A stretch of DNA of 64,000 nucleotides from JAJDTT01 sp022827025 (GCA_965203535.1 OZ241897.1:3224001-3288000); one strand, 5' to 3'. Positions 1 to 7,990 are shown, counted from the first letter of the stretch. Notes: generated from the sequence alone by a model not told the origin. Program-made: numbers and translations.

Positions 1-571
1 TCAGCGTGTGCACCATCTTCGTTTCCAGGTTCATGCCACTGGTCGTGACGACCACCGGATGGTGGGTTCTCCACCAGCGGATGGACATCCAGACGATGGG
101 AACGTTGATGAAGCCGATGATTCCCAGCACGGCACAGAACTTGTATTTCTGATCCCCTTCGGGAAGGCTGCTCCGCAGGATGAGGTACGAGACGTACATC
201 AGCCATAGCACCAGGGTGGTGGTGACCCGGGGGTCGCCCCAGGGCCACCAGGTGAACCAGATCGGCTTGGCCCAGATCGATCCGGTGACCAGAGTGATGG
301 TCGTGAACACCACGCCCACCTCGGTGGACGCCACAGCCAACTGGTCCCACTTGACGCGCCGGGTCTTGAGATACGCGATACTGGCGACAAAGACCACCAG
401 GAAGGCCAGAAAGGCGTTCCAGGCGGAACCCACGTGGAAGTAGAAGATCCGCTGGACGTCGCCCATGACCTTCTCGGTGGGGGCGTACAGGAAGGTGGCG
501 TAGAGGGCCAACGCTCCCAGCAGGTAAGCCGGCGCCAGGAGGCGGCCGGTCCACGCCGTGTAACGGCGCAT
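1..571 (-). CDS. ccmC: Heme exporter/handling protein CcmC (3' end outside window)
   Basis: Inner-membrane CcmC presents heme to CcmE in System I cytochrome c maturation. The 190 codons visible from the ATG at 571 give a multi-spanning protein. It has the tryptophan-rich WWD-type periplasmic loop (FTWWPWGDPRVTT) followed by a hydrophobic helix, as expected for CcmC. Family members are usually about 220-250 residues, so only the last helix should be missing beyond base 1. It lies just downstream of ccmB (gap 16 bases) and is the last visible gene of the ccm series. Confidence 0.9.
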   Translation of the reverse strand, partial: MRRYTAWTGRLLAPAYLLGALALYATFLYAPTEKVMGDVQRIFYFHVGSAWNAFLAFLVVFVASIAYLKTRRVKWDQLAVASTEVGVVFTTITLVTGSIWAKPIWFTWWPWGDPRVTTTLVLWLMYVSYLILRSSLPEGDQKYKFCAVLGIIGFINVPIVWMSIRWWRTHHPVVVTTSGMNLETKMVHTL

Positions 572-587
572 CGCCTGCCGGTCCGCG

Positions 588-1280
588 TCAAGATTCTTCG
601 ACCACATACTCGAACACCAGATAGGAGGCCGCCAGGAAGATCACGTCAAAGGCGGCCAATATTTTAATCCATTGGAAGAGGAAGCGGAAATTTTCCGCCA
701 GCAGTACCTCCGTGCTGCCGTTGACCGCCGCCAGGATCACCGGGATGACGATGGGGAACAGCAGTATGGGAAGCAAGACTTCCCGGGTCCGGATGCTGGA
801 GACCATGGCTCCGAACAACGTCCCTACGGCCGAGAAACCCAGACTCGCAAGGAGGATCAGGAGCAGCATCCAGGGTGTGGACCAGGTCAGGGGAAAATTG
901 TAGACGGCCATGAAGATGGCCAGGGTCACCAGATTCACGGCAACCAGGAAGATCCAGTTGGCCAGGAACTTGCCGAGAAAGATCAGCCCCCGGTCCATGG
1001 GGGAGAGCAGGATCCCGAGCAGCGTTCCTTCGTCCCGCTCCGATTGGAACGAGCGATTGAGCTGAATCACTCCGGGAAAGATCAGGGCCACCCAGAGAAT
1101 GCCCGGGAGGATGCCGGGAGCCGCCTTTCTCATGTCCTGATTCGCCGCGTCGAATGCGAAATTGAAGACCATCAGAATCAGAAAAGAGAAGAACAGGGTG
1201 GTGTAAAAGGCCTGACGGGATCTGAGCTCGATCCGAAGATCCTTTTCGGCCAGCGTCCAGATCAGGCCCAGACCGTCCAA
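588..1280 (-). CDS. ccmB: Heme ABC exporter permease CcmB
   Basis: CcmB is the permease that works with the CcmA ATPase and CcmC to release holo-CcmE. The protein is about 230 residues with six hydrophobic stretches. It opens with the typical LAEKDLRIELRSRQ segment and contains NRSFQSERDEGTL, a CcmB hallmark. I chose the TTG at 1280, which overlaps the end of the upstream transporter gene by 19 bases; the frame stays open further upstream, but that part does not look like CcmB. ccmB is separated from ccmA by a nucleoside transporter gene, which is unusual. Confidence 0.88.
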   Translation of the reverse strand: MDGLGLIWTLAEKDLRIELRSRQAFYTTLFFSFLILMVFNFAFDAANQDMRKAAPGILPGILWVALIFPGVIQLNRSFQSERDEGTLLGILLSPMDRGLIFLGKFLANWIFLVAVNLVTLAIFMAVYNFPLTWSTPWMLLLILLASLGFSAVGTLFGAMVSSIRTREVLLPILLFPIVIPVILAAVNGSTEVLLAENFRFLFQWIKILAAFDVIFLAASYLVFEYVVEES

Positions 1281-1297
1281 CAGCCTTCGGGTGGGAC

Positions 1298-2596
1298 TCA
1301 AAGCCCCATCAACCCTTCCTGACCGTGAAAAAAGACTCCCGCCGCCGCTCCGGTCATGAGCGTGGCCAGGGTGGCCGCCCAGAAAGCGGGCCAACTGAGG
1401 CGGGCCAGGTCGTTCCTGCGAGAAGGAACCAGCACCGAGAGTCCTCCCGCGAAGATGGCTACGGAGGCCACGTGAGTGAAGCCGCAGAGCGCGTAGCTCA
1501 AGATCATGACGCCACGGGGAGAGAGGCTGCCGGCCGCGACCATGGCGGCCAGGTCCTGATAGGCCACCACCTCGGTCAGGATCCAGCGCTCCCCGACCAG
1601 CCGGGCGGCGGCCGGCCACTCGTCGGGAGTCAGTCCCAGACAGAGGACGAGGGGATAGGCGATCCACCCCAGAAGCATTCTGAGCGTCGGACGGAACTCC
1701 TCTTGGAGCGCCAGACTCGAGATCCAACCTGCCGTTGCTCCCAGAATCAGGTCCAGCAACTCGACCAGGCCCAGGATTCCGATCAGGAGCGCGCCGACCC
1801 CCACCGACAGGCGGACGCCGTCGTTGGCGCCCTGGATGATGCTTCCCATCCAGTGCCGCGACTTGCCCACGTCCCCCAAGGGAGGCACGGAACCCCGGGT
1901 CTGCGGCTCATCTCCTTCAGGAACGACGATCTTGGCCATCAGGACGGCGGCGGGGATGGACAGAACGGACGCGGAGATCAGGTGACCCGCGATGTAGGGG
2001 AAGATGGGCGCCAGGAGACCGGCATAGACGGCCAGCACCGAGCTGGCGATGGTGGAGAGGCCCGACGTCAGGAGCATCATCAGCTCGGAGCGGGTCATGC
2101 GCTCCAGAAAGGGCCGGACCGTCAGTGTCGATTCGACGCCGAAGAACAGGTTGCTGCTGGTCGCCAGGGCTTCGGCTCCACTGAGGCCGAAGCCGCGGTG
2201 GACCCATCGGGCGATGGTTCTCACCACGAAGGGAAGAACTCCGAAGTGATAGAGAAGAGAGATGATCACCGAGAAGAAAACGATGGCGGGAAAGACCTGG
2301 AAGGCCAGGATGAAGCCCAGGGATTCTTCTTGTCCGGGACCCGCGGCGAGAGGACCGAAGAGGAATCGCGCACCGGCGCCGGAGGCGGTCAGAAGTGTGG
2401 CGACGGCGCCGTTGAGGGTCACCAGGATGACCCGGAAAAAGGGCCACCAGAAGACCACGATCCCCATCACCGCCAGGGTGGCGGCGGCCGCCGCCGCGGT
2501 TTTCCAGGAGACGCCGCGCCGATTGGTGGAAGTGAGCCAGGCCAGCAGGACCAGCATGCAGCATCCAAACGCCGAGTAAAGGTTCCACCAACTCAC
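1298..2596 (-). CDS. NupC-type concentrative nucleoside transporter inside the ccm operon
   Basis: The protein has 432 residues and about ten hydrophobic segments. The layout is that of the CNT family: an N-terminal helix pair, a gate domain (FQVFPAIVFFSVIISLLYHFG), then the SNLFFGVESTLTVRPFL core motif, and a C-terminal GFTHVASVAIFAGG segment. Family members import nucleosides with H+ or Na+. The start is a GTG at 2596, 43 bases after ccmA, and the 3' end overlaps the ccmB start. Its position suggests cotranscription with ccm genes. No known role in cytochrome maturation exists, so the link is unexplained. Confidence 0.88.
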   Translation of the reverse strand: MSWWNLYSAFGCCMLVLLAWLTSTNRRGVSWKTAAAAAATLAVMGIVVFWWPFFRVILVTLNGAVATLLTASGAGARFLFGPLAAGPGQEESLGFILAFQVFPAIVFFSVIISLLYHFGVLPFVVRTIARWVHRGFGLSGAEALATSSNLFFGVESTLTVRPFLERMTRSELMMLLTSGLSTIASSVLAVYAGLLAPIFPYIAGHLISASVLSIPAAVLMAKIVVPEGDEPQTRGSVPPLGDVGKSRHWMGSIIQGANDGVRLSVGVGALLIGILGLVELLDLILGATAGWISSLALQEEFRPTLRMLLGWIAYPLVLCLGLTPDEWPAAARLVGERWILTEVVAYQDLAAMVAAGSLSPRGVMILSYALCGFTHVASVAIFAGGLSVLVPSRRNDLARLSWPAFWAATLATLMTGAAAGVFFHGQEGLMGL

Positions 2597-2639
2597 GATT
2601 CAAGGCCCCTCCGGCACAAGATGAACAGCTTCGCCGGCA

Positions 2640-3362
2640 TCACTCCCGATACTTGGAACGGGATTCCGTTCCCTCCCCCTCCACGGCTCCCAGGTACGCC
2701 GCCTCGACCTCGCGCCGGCCCAAACCGCCGGAGGAGCGGTCGTACACCAGGGAACCCCGGTGCTGAATCAGGACTCGGTCGCAAAGTTCCAGGCCCTCCG
2801 CCAGATTATGGGTCACGAGAAGCACGGTGTGGGTCCCATCCTTGAGACTTCGGAGAATTCTCGTCAGGAGCCGGTTCCCCTGCTGGTCCAGACCCACGTA
2901 GGGCTCGTCCAGCAGCAGCAGGCGGGGTTCGTGCAGCAGGGCCCGGCCCAGCGTGAGCCGCTGTTTCATGCCGCGGGAGTACTCCCGGACCAATTGCTCT
3001 CCGGCTCCCGACAGCCCTATTCTCTCCAGCATCCGCCCGGACCGCTCCCGGGGGTGGGCAACGCCGTAGAGGCGCGAGTAGAAAAACAGGTTCTCGAAAC
3101 CGGTCATCTCCGGATAGAGGAGGCTCTCGTGGGACACGTAGCCGACGTTTCCCCGTTCCCTTCCCGATCCGTTGAACCGGAGGGAGATGGTTCCGCTCGT
3201 CGGCTTGAGCAGTCCGGCAACGAGTTTCAGCAGGGTGGTCTTCCCGGCGCCGTTGGGCCCGAAGAGACTGACGAACTGGCCCTCCTCGATCCGGAGGTTC
3301 AGATCGGAGATTGCCCGGAAGCTCCCGAACCGCTTGGTGAGGTGGCTGATCCGCAGCGCCAT
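2640..3362 (-). CDS. ccmA: Heme exporter ATP-binding protein CcmA
   Basis: This is the ABC ATPase that, with CcmB/CcmC, releases holo-CcmE. The 240 residues show Walker A GPNGAGKTT near residue 35, the signature-like YSRGMKQR near 130, Walker B LLLLDEP near 150 and the H-loop VTHN near 180. The length is slightly above the usual ~205-215 because of an extra C-terminal tail. The gene lies 9 bases downstream of the ccmI-like gene. Confidence 0.9.
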   Translation of the reverse strand: MALRISHLTKRFGSFRAISDLNLRIEEGQFVSLFGPNGAGKTTLLKLVAGLLKPTSGTISLRFNGSGRERGNVGYVSHESLLYPEMTGFENLFFYSRLYGVAHPRERSGRMLERIGLSGAGEQLVREYSRGMKQRLTLGRALLHEPRLLLLDEPYVGLDQQGNRLLTRILRSLKDGTHTVLLVTHNLAEGLELCDRVLIQHRGSLVYDRSSGGLGRREVEAAYLGAVEGEGTESRSKYRE

Positions 3363-3371
3363 CGGGATGAG

Positions 3372-3677
3372 TCAGGCCCTGCTCTTCCGGGTCTTCTTCC
3401 GCTCCAGCGCCTCGACCCGATCGAAGACATGGGCGGCCCGTTCCTCGTACTCGGATTTCAGATCTTCGTAGTCCCGGGACGAGAGCTTGCCCATTCGGAA
3501 ATCCATCTCGATGTCCTTCAGGTCGGCGACGACGTCCTCCTTCTCCCGCAGGACCGCCTGGCGGTCGGTCGGAGGCGCTTCCGGGGGAGGTTCCGCTTTG
3601 GTCTCCCCCCACAGCAGGGGATAGGCCACGTATAGGACCATTCCGATGAAAAGAATGGGAGCGATGATCAGCTCCAT
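3372..3677 (-). CDS. CcmI-like small membrane protein of cytochrome c maturation
   Basis: The protein has 101 residues. An N-terminal transmembrane helix (IIAPILFIGMVLYVAYPLLW) is followed by a charged, probably coiled-coil segment with the pattern LREKEDVVADLKDIEMDFRMGKLS, ending in a basic tail. This matches the N-terminal membrane-anchor and coiled-coil part of CcmI/CycH-type proteins but lacks the TPR apocytochrome-binding domain. It sits between ccmF and ccmA, supporting an assembly role. Confidence 0.65.
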   Translation of the reverse strand: MELIIAPILFIGMVLYVAYPLLWGETKAEPPPEAPPTDRQAVLREKEDVVADLKDIEMDFRMGKLSSRDYEDLKSEYEERAAHVFDRVEALERKKTRKSRA

Positions 3678-3716
3678 GACGAGTCCTCGATAAAGGCGAA
3701 ATCCGCCGTCCCCGGA

Positions 3717-5717
3717 TCAGGCGGCTTCGGTCCGAATTCTCTCCCTTCGGCGGCGAACGCGAGCTCGCGCGGCCGGCTTCTTGTCCGGGAAAAAGAGGAA
3801 GACCCCGGCCAGGACCATGATGCCGATGCCGATCCAGACCCACTGGACCATGGGGTTCACGAAGACGTGGAACGTCGCCTGGGTCAGGTCTTCGTCGTAA
3901 CCGGACAGAACGACGTAGACGTCGTCCATGAGGGCGCGGCGAATCGCCACTTCACTCATGGGCTGCTCGCCCTTGTGGTGAAAATGTTTTTGCGGAAAGA
4001 AGTTGCCGATGGGCTCCTGGTTCTCGTATCCGCTGATTCGAGCGTAGACCACGTCCTTTTCCGGGTCCGCTCTCTGGACCAGTTCATGGAACTTGAGGGT
4101 GTACCCGCCCACCCTGAACTCGTCGCCCCGGTTCACGGTGACCAGCTCCTCAAGGGAGAAGAAGGAACTGGAAATGATGCCGATGAAGGCCACGACGACC
4201 CCCATGTGGATGATGAAGCCGCCGTAGCGGCGCTTGTTCATGAGGGTCAGGTCCTTCAGGGCCAGCAGGAACGAAGAGGATCGAATGCCCTGGCGGGCCC
4301 GGGCGCCCTTGTAGAATTCGAAGAAGATGCAAAAGGCCACGAAGCCGGAGGCGGAATAGAAGAGCAGAGGAATCATGCTCCGCACGCCCAGGAACAGGGC
4401 CACCCCTCCAAAGAGCAGTCCGCCCGCCAGGGGAATCAGGAAGTTTCGCCGGAAGTTCTTGAAGGAGGCCTTTCTCCAGGCGATCAGGGGGCAGATGCCG
4501 GTGAGCGCCAGGAGGGTCAGGGCCAGGGGCCAGGTGACCTGGTTGAAGAAGGGCGCCGACACCGTGATCTTCTCCCCTTGGACCCACTCGGAGATGATGG
4601 GGAAGACGGTGCCCCAGAAGATGGCGAAGCAGATGGAGACGAACAACAGGTTGTTCAGCAGGAAGGTCGCTTCCCGCGAGAGAAAGGACTTCATCCGCTG
4701 CTCGCTCCGCAATTGATCCGATCTGCGGACGATCCAGAAGACCCCGAACAGGGTCGACACCAACAGGAACACCGCCAACATGGGGCCCAGGTTGGAGACG
4801 GCGAAGGAATGGACCGATGAGATGACGCCGCTCCGGGTGATGAATGTGCCGAAGATGGAGAGCTCGAAGGCGACCAGAACCAGGATGAAGTTCCAGAGCT
4901 TCAGCATCCCCTTCTTCTCGGTGATCATGATGGAGTGGAGGAATGCGGTGGCGAAGAGCCAGGGCATGAAGGAAGAGTTCTCCACCGGGTCCCACGCCCA
5001 GTATCCGCCCCATCCCAGCTCCTCGTAGGCCCAGACCCCGCCCAGCGTGAAGCCCATGGTCAGGAAGATCCAGGCCACCAGGGTCCAGCGCCGGGTCACG
5101 CGGATCCAGGAGGTGTCCAGCGTACGGGACATGAGAGCGGCCATGGCGAAGGCGAAGGGGATGGTCAGGCCGATGTAACCCAAATAGAGAATCGGCGGGT
5201 GGATCACCATGTAGGAGTTCTGGAGCAGAGGATTGAGACCGTTCCCTTCGGAAGGCGCCGTTCCGGCGGGGAAGGTGTCGAAGGGGTTGGTGGCAAAGCT
5301 CAACAGGAGCATGAAGAAGCCCAGGGTCCCGGCCATCACGGCGGTGGCGTAGGGCATCAACTTCCGATTGCGGTTCCGGTTCTGGACCACGGCTACCAGG
5401 CAGAAGAAGGACAGGACCAGGGCCCACATGAGCAGGCTCCCCGACTGGCCGCCCCAGAACGCCGTGAACTTGTAGATCGTCGGGATGTTGCTGGCGCTGT
5501 AGCTGGCGATGTATTGCACTCGGAACTGGTCCGTCAGGAGGAGGTTGATGAGGCAGGCGGACGCCGCCACCACAACCACAAAAGCGGCCACCAGGCTGTT
5601 CTCGGCGCTCCGGGCCAGGGCCAGGTTCTTCCGGCGTCCCGCGATGGCCGCTGCCACGGCGCCGTAGGCGGACAGAGTTAGGCCGCCAAGCAGACAATAT
5701 CGACCCAGTTCAATCAT
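3717..5717 (-). CDS. ccmF: Heme lyase subunit CcmF
   Basis: CcmF takes heme from CcmE and attaches it to CxxCH cysteines of apocytochromes. The 666-residue protein is multi-spanning. It has the WWD-type motif GWGGYWAWDPVENSSFMPWL near residues 234-253, the GRSG-like ITRSGVISSVHSF segment and a large periplasmic loop before the last helix. The length is typical (about 630-670). The C-terminus ends in an arginine-rich cytoplasmic tail. It is separated by only 6 bases from ccmE upstream, so the two are surely cotranscribed. Confidence 0.95.
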   Translation of the reverse strand: MIELGRYCLLGGLTLSAYGAVAAAIAGRRKNLALARSAENSLVAAFVVVVAASACLINLLLTDQFRVQYIASYSASNIPTIYKFTAFWGGQSGSLLMWALVLSFFCLVAVVQNRNRNRKLMPYATAVMAGTLGFFMLLLSFATNPFDTFPAGTAPSEGNGLNPLLQNSYMVIHPPILYLGYIGLTIPFAFAMAALMSRTLDTSWIRVTRRWTLVAWIFLTMGFTLGGVWAYEELGWGGYWAWDPVENSSFMPWLFATAFLHSIMITEKKGMLKLWNFILVLVAFELSIFGTFITRSGVISSVHSFAVSNLGPMLAVFLLVSTLFGVFWIVRRSDQLRSEQRMKSFLSREATFLLNNLLFVSICFAIFWGTVFPIISEWVQGEKITVSAPFFNQVTWPLALTLLALTGICPLIAWRKASFKNFRRNFLIPLAGGLLFGGVALFLGVRSMIPLLFYSASGFVAFCIFFEFYKGARARQGIRSSSFLLALKDLTLMNKRRYGGFIIHMGVVVAFIGIISSSFFSLEELVTVNRGDEFRVGGYTLKFHELVQRADPEKDVVYARISGYENQEPIGNFFPQKHFHHKGEQPMSEVAIRRALMDDVYVVLSGYDEDLTQATFHVFVNPMVQWVWIGIGIMVLAGVFLFFPDKKPAARARVRRRRERIRTEAA

Positions 5718-5723
5718 GTTCCC

Positions 5724-6188
5724 TCAATAGGGCTGGTCGGGAGTCTGGGGTTTTTCGGAGGAAGCCGCCTGCGCTTCCTCATATTTGGAGGGACATTTGG
5801 CCATCAGGATCGTGGCCTGGAAATGGTGCCGGTCGGCCTGATAGGTGCCCTCCACCACGACCTCGGCCCCATCCTTGAAGGTGTCGGGGATGATCCCCTG
5901 ATAGGTGACCGGAAGAGTGTTCGTGGTCTTCTTTTCCATTACCAGGAAATCGACCTGTGACAACTCCCGATCGATCCGAATGGTGCCGGAGGAGACGTGC
6001 CCGTGGATGCGCAAGTCCACGCCGGCGAGGTCCGACTTCTTCTCCATCAACTCCGACAGGGTGTAGTAGTAGACCATGGTGTCGTTGATGCCGCTGAACA
6101 TCAGGTAGCTCACGGCGCCCACGATCAAGAAACCCGCCACGATGAATTTGGGCGCAGGCAATCTGGAATCAGCCATGGTGCCGGTCAT
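5724..6188 (-). CDS. ccmE: Heme chaperone CcmE, CxxxY variant
   Basis: CcmE is a membrane-anchored periplasmic heme chaperone. The protein has 154 residues, with an N-terminal helix (FIVAGFLIVGAVSYLMF) and a beta-barrel domain. The usual heme-binding motif HxxxY is here CPSKY (LMAKCPSKYEE), with cysteine where histidine normally binds heme covalently. CxxxY CcmE proteins are known from some archaea and from Desulfovibrio (System I*). An internal ATG five residues downstream (6176) could also be the start. It is the first gene of the ccm series; upstream lies repeat-rich DNA. Confidence 0.92.
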   Translation of the reverse strand: MTGTMADSRLPAPKFIVAGFLIVGAVSYLMFSGINDTMVYYYTLSELMEKKSDLAGVDLRIHGHVSSGTIRIDRELSQVDFLVMEKKTTNTLPVTYQGIIPDTFKDGAEVVVEGTYQADRHHFQATILMAKCPSKYEEAQAASSEKPQTPDQPY

Positions 6189-6257
6189 TGTAGCAATTTA
6201 TCGGTATCGAGAGAAGCGATGAAGGAACCGGACTTTCCCCATTTCTGCTCCCGGTTC

Positions 6258-6321
6258 GTAGGGGCGACCCTTGTGGTCGCCCTCGGGGTGCCGACAACCG
6301 GGATCGATCGGGGGCCGCCCC
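6258..6321. repeat. R3 dispersed palindromic repeat, extended copy
   Basis: The sequence starts GTAGGGGCGACCCTTGTGG, runs into CGCCCTC and a GC-rich tail ending in GGGGGCCGCCCC. The same core and tail recur at 42891-42955, and the core alone at other places in the window. Confidence 0.75.
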
Positions 6322-6360
6322 ACTAATCCCACGCCATGTCCCGGCGGGTTGACCAGGTCC

Positions 6361-6523
6361 TAGGAGTCTGCGCGGTAGAAATGATCGTAGCGAGAAAGTG
6401 GAGAATCGAGGCCAGATTTTCACGATTTAGAGGCGCATAGTTGTTCTATTCGCCGAGAAATCGCACGAATATGGACCGATTATACGCTTTCGCAGCAGAT
6501 CAATTTCTGCCGCGCAGGCTCCT
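6361..6523 (-). mobile_element. R1 MITE-like element, full copy 1
   Basis: About 163 bases are bounded by imperfect terminal inverted repeats of roughly 25 bases (TAGGAGTCTGCGCGGTAGAA at one end and the complement of AGGAGCCTGCGCGGCAGAAA at the other). It matches 44977-45140 in opposite orientation at roughly 94% identity by eye. It has no coding capacity, so a non-autonomous element moved by a transposase in trans is likely (inference). Confidence 0.75.
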
Positions 6524-6541
6524 GGTCTGGTTCGAACCGAA

Positions 6542-6568
6542 GAGGGCACCCACAAGGGGTGCCCCTAC
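6542..6568. repeat. R3 dispersed palindromic repeat
   Basis: GAGGGCACCCACAAGGGG followed by TGCCCCTAC is the reverse-oriented form of the R3 core, an interrupted palindrome able to form a stem-loop. Confidence 0.65.
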
Positions 6569-6612
6569 GGGATCCCAAATAGATTGTAGATATTGAAAAC
6601 GGTGAGCCTGTT

Positions 6613-6738
6613 ATGAGTATTTCACCGAAGCGGACCCGGGAAATTGAGGCCATCCGGGACGTGGACATTGACTATTCGGACATCCCTGAAGCCGATGAAA
6701 GGTTTTGGAAGCGTGCCGAACTGCAAGTGCGGCGGCCG
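6613..6738 (+). pseudogene. Truncated BrnA-type antitoxin-like remnant
   Basis: An ATG at 6613 opens a frame whose first ~42 residues contain DIDYSDIPEADERFWKRAEL. This is the segment that in BrnA/CopG-like antitoxins precedes the ribbon-helix-helix domain (DYSDIP...FW). The frame then runs directly into a strong hairpin terminator and shows no antitoxin C-terminal domain. No toxin gene is adjacent. I read it as a 3'-truncated relic; a functional very short protein is possible but less likely. Confidence 0.45.
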
Positions 6739-6783
6739 GAGACACGACCCCCGTTGGAGTTCCCAGGGGGTCGTGTCTCTTTT
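6739..6783 (+). terminator. Rho-independent terminator, 14-bp perfect stem
   Basis: GAGACACGACCCCC (6739-6752), a 13-base loop and the exact complement (6766-6779) are followed by TTTT. The T-run fits plus-strand transcription of the antitoxin-like frame. The hairpin also lies 32 bases past the atpE stop on the minus strand and could end or stabilise the nuo-atp transcript. Confidence 0.75.
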
Positions 6784-6814
6784 CCGGAGCCGACGTGCTC
6801 TCTCGAGGGGGCTT

Positions 6815-7129
6815 CTACGCGCTCACCAGGAGAACGACGACGAAGGTCAGAAGGGCCAGGAACTCGATGAAGGCGAGTCCCAGGATGAAGAAGAAGCGGA
6901 TCGTGTCGGAGGCTCCGGGGTTTCTGGAGACGCCTTCGCAGGCGGCGGTCAGAACCCGGCTCTGACCGTAGCCGCAGCCGGCCGCGGCGATGGCCATGGC
7001 GACGGCGAGCCAATGAATTTCAAGAGTTGTGGAGGCGCCGCCTTCCTCCGCCTGTGCCTGCACGGAGACCACCGGCAGCAGGAGGGCAACGACCAGGGCA
7101 ATGGCCAGAAGGCCGAACTTTCGGTTCAT
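6815..7129 (-). CDS. atpE: ATP synthase F0 subunit c, with signal-like N-terminus
   Basis: This subunit forms the c-ring. From the ATG at 7129 (AAGGAG seven bases upstream) the protein has 104 residues. The first ~25 look like a cleavable signal peptide (basic MNRK, hydrophobic run, AQAQA). Two helices follow, with the polar loop SRNPGAS between them. The ion-binding carboxylate is the Glu in LGLAFIEFLALL. A Gln in GYGQS sits where Na+-type rings carry one, but the residue after Glu is Phe, so ion choice cannot be called. It is the last gene of the nuo-atp run. Confidence 0.9.
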   Translation of the reverse strand: MNRKFGLLAIALVVALLLPVVSVQAQAEEGGASTTLEIHWLAVAMAIAAAGCGYGQSRVLTAACEGVSRNPGASDTIRFFFILGLAFIEFLALLTFVVVLLVSA

Positions 7130-7183
7130 GTCATGACTCCTTCCAAGGTTTGAGTTGTAGGCCCGTCGCATGGAGCGCCCGAA

Positions 7184-7921
7184 TCAGTGTTCTTCGTCGT
7201 GTGCATGCTCCACGGAACCAGCGATGTAGACGATGGTCAAGACGGAGAAAATGAAGGCCTGTAGCGTGCCGGCAAAGAGGCCCAGCGCCATCACCGGCAT
7301 CGAGATCACAAAGGGGAACAGTTGGTTCAGGTTGGTGACGATCAACTCCTCGGCGTAGATGTTGCCCATGAGCCGGACGGAGAGGGAAAAAGGCCGCGCC
7401 AGGTGGCTGATGATCTCGATCACGAAAAGGACCGGAGCGATGGCCAGTGACGGACCCGCGAAATGGGCCATGTACTTGACGAAGCCGTGAACCCGGAACC
7501 CATGGTAGTTGTAATAGAGGAAGACGATGATCCCGCACGCCGCGGTGATGTTGATGTTGCTGGTGGGCGGCATGAACCCGGGAAAGAGCCCCAGCAGGTT
7601 GCCCGCCAGGATGTAGAGGAACAGTGTCCCGATCAGGGGGAAGAAGCGGCGTGCGTCGGGACCGATGATCTCCTTCATCAACCCCAGAAGACCCTCGAAC
7701 AGAACCTCCAGCATCTGTTGGAACGCGCCCGGATTGTCCACGCTCAGGCGCCTTCTCACCAGAAACGCGACCGTGGTGAGGATGAGGCAGACGAAGATCA
7801 CCATGACCAGGTGGGCCGGGAGGACATCGTGGTCCACCTGGAATCCCAGGGCCTCGGCCAGCGGGTTTGCGATGTAGCGGTTGAAGAGAGTCGCCGACAG
7901 GAACTCGTGGTGTTGATCCAT
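7184..7921 (-). CDS. atpB: ATP synthase F0 subunit a
   Basis: This is the stator subunit that carries the ion half-channels. The 245 residues are multi-spanning, and the essential arginine lies in SLSVRLMGNIYAEEL near residue 180. The C-terminal helices (FVISMPVMALGLFAGTLQAF) are typical. The N-terminus is rich in histidine and faces the periplasm. It lies 54 bases upstream of atpE. Genes for the F1 part and subunit b are not in this window. Confidence 0.94.
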   Translation of the reverse strand: MDQHHEFLSATLFNRYIANPLAEALGFQVDHDVLPAHLVMVIFVCLILTTVAFLVRRRLSVDNPGAFQQMLEVLFEGLLGLMKEIIGPDARRFFPLIGTLFLYILAGNLLGLFPGFMPPTSNINITAACGIIVFLYYNYHGFRVHGFVKYMAHFAGPSLAIAPVLFVIEIISHLARPFSLSVRLMGNIYAEELIVTNLNQLFPFVISMPVMALGLFAGTLQAFIFSVLTIVYIAGSVEHAHDEEH

Positions 7922-7990
7922 TTGCGGTCCTGTTTCAGAAGTTCGTCCGTCCCGAAGGTGTCACGCCGGATCAGGCATGAACTGTGCGGG

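Larger units (their letters stand above)
6189..6612. other. Intergenic region filled with dispersed repeats
   Basis: Between ccmE and a small plus-strand antitoxin-like gene I see no believable gene. The stretch holds an R3 palindrome with an extension (6258-6321), a full R1 element (6361-6523) and a second R3 palindrome (6542-6568). Open frames here are repeat-derived. Confidence 0.7.

Noticed and set aside
199..591. Minus-strand frame covering ccmC in another phase
   Set aside because: The CcmC phase shows clear WWD-type residues; this frame is a Trp/Ser/Pro-rich shadow.
1325..2845. Long plus-strand open frame opposite the transporter and ccmA
   Set aside because: It has a composition of Arg/Gly/Gln/His without domains, typical of the antisense of GC-rich genes; the minus-strand genes are clearly real.
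6169..6423. Open frame reading through R3 and R1 DNA before ccmE
   Set aside because: Made only of repeat sequence (KIWPRFSTFSLRSF recurs at the other R1 copy); not a gene.
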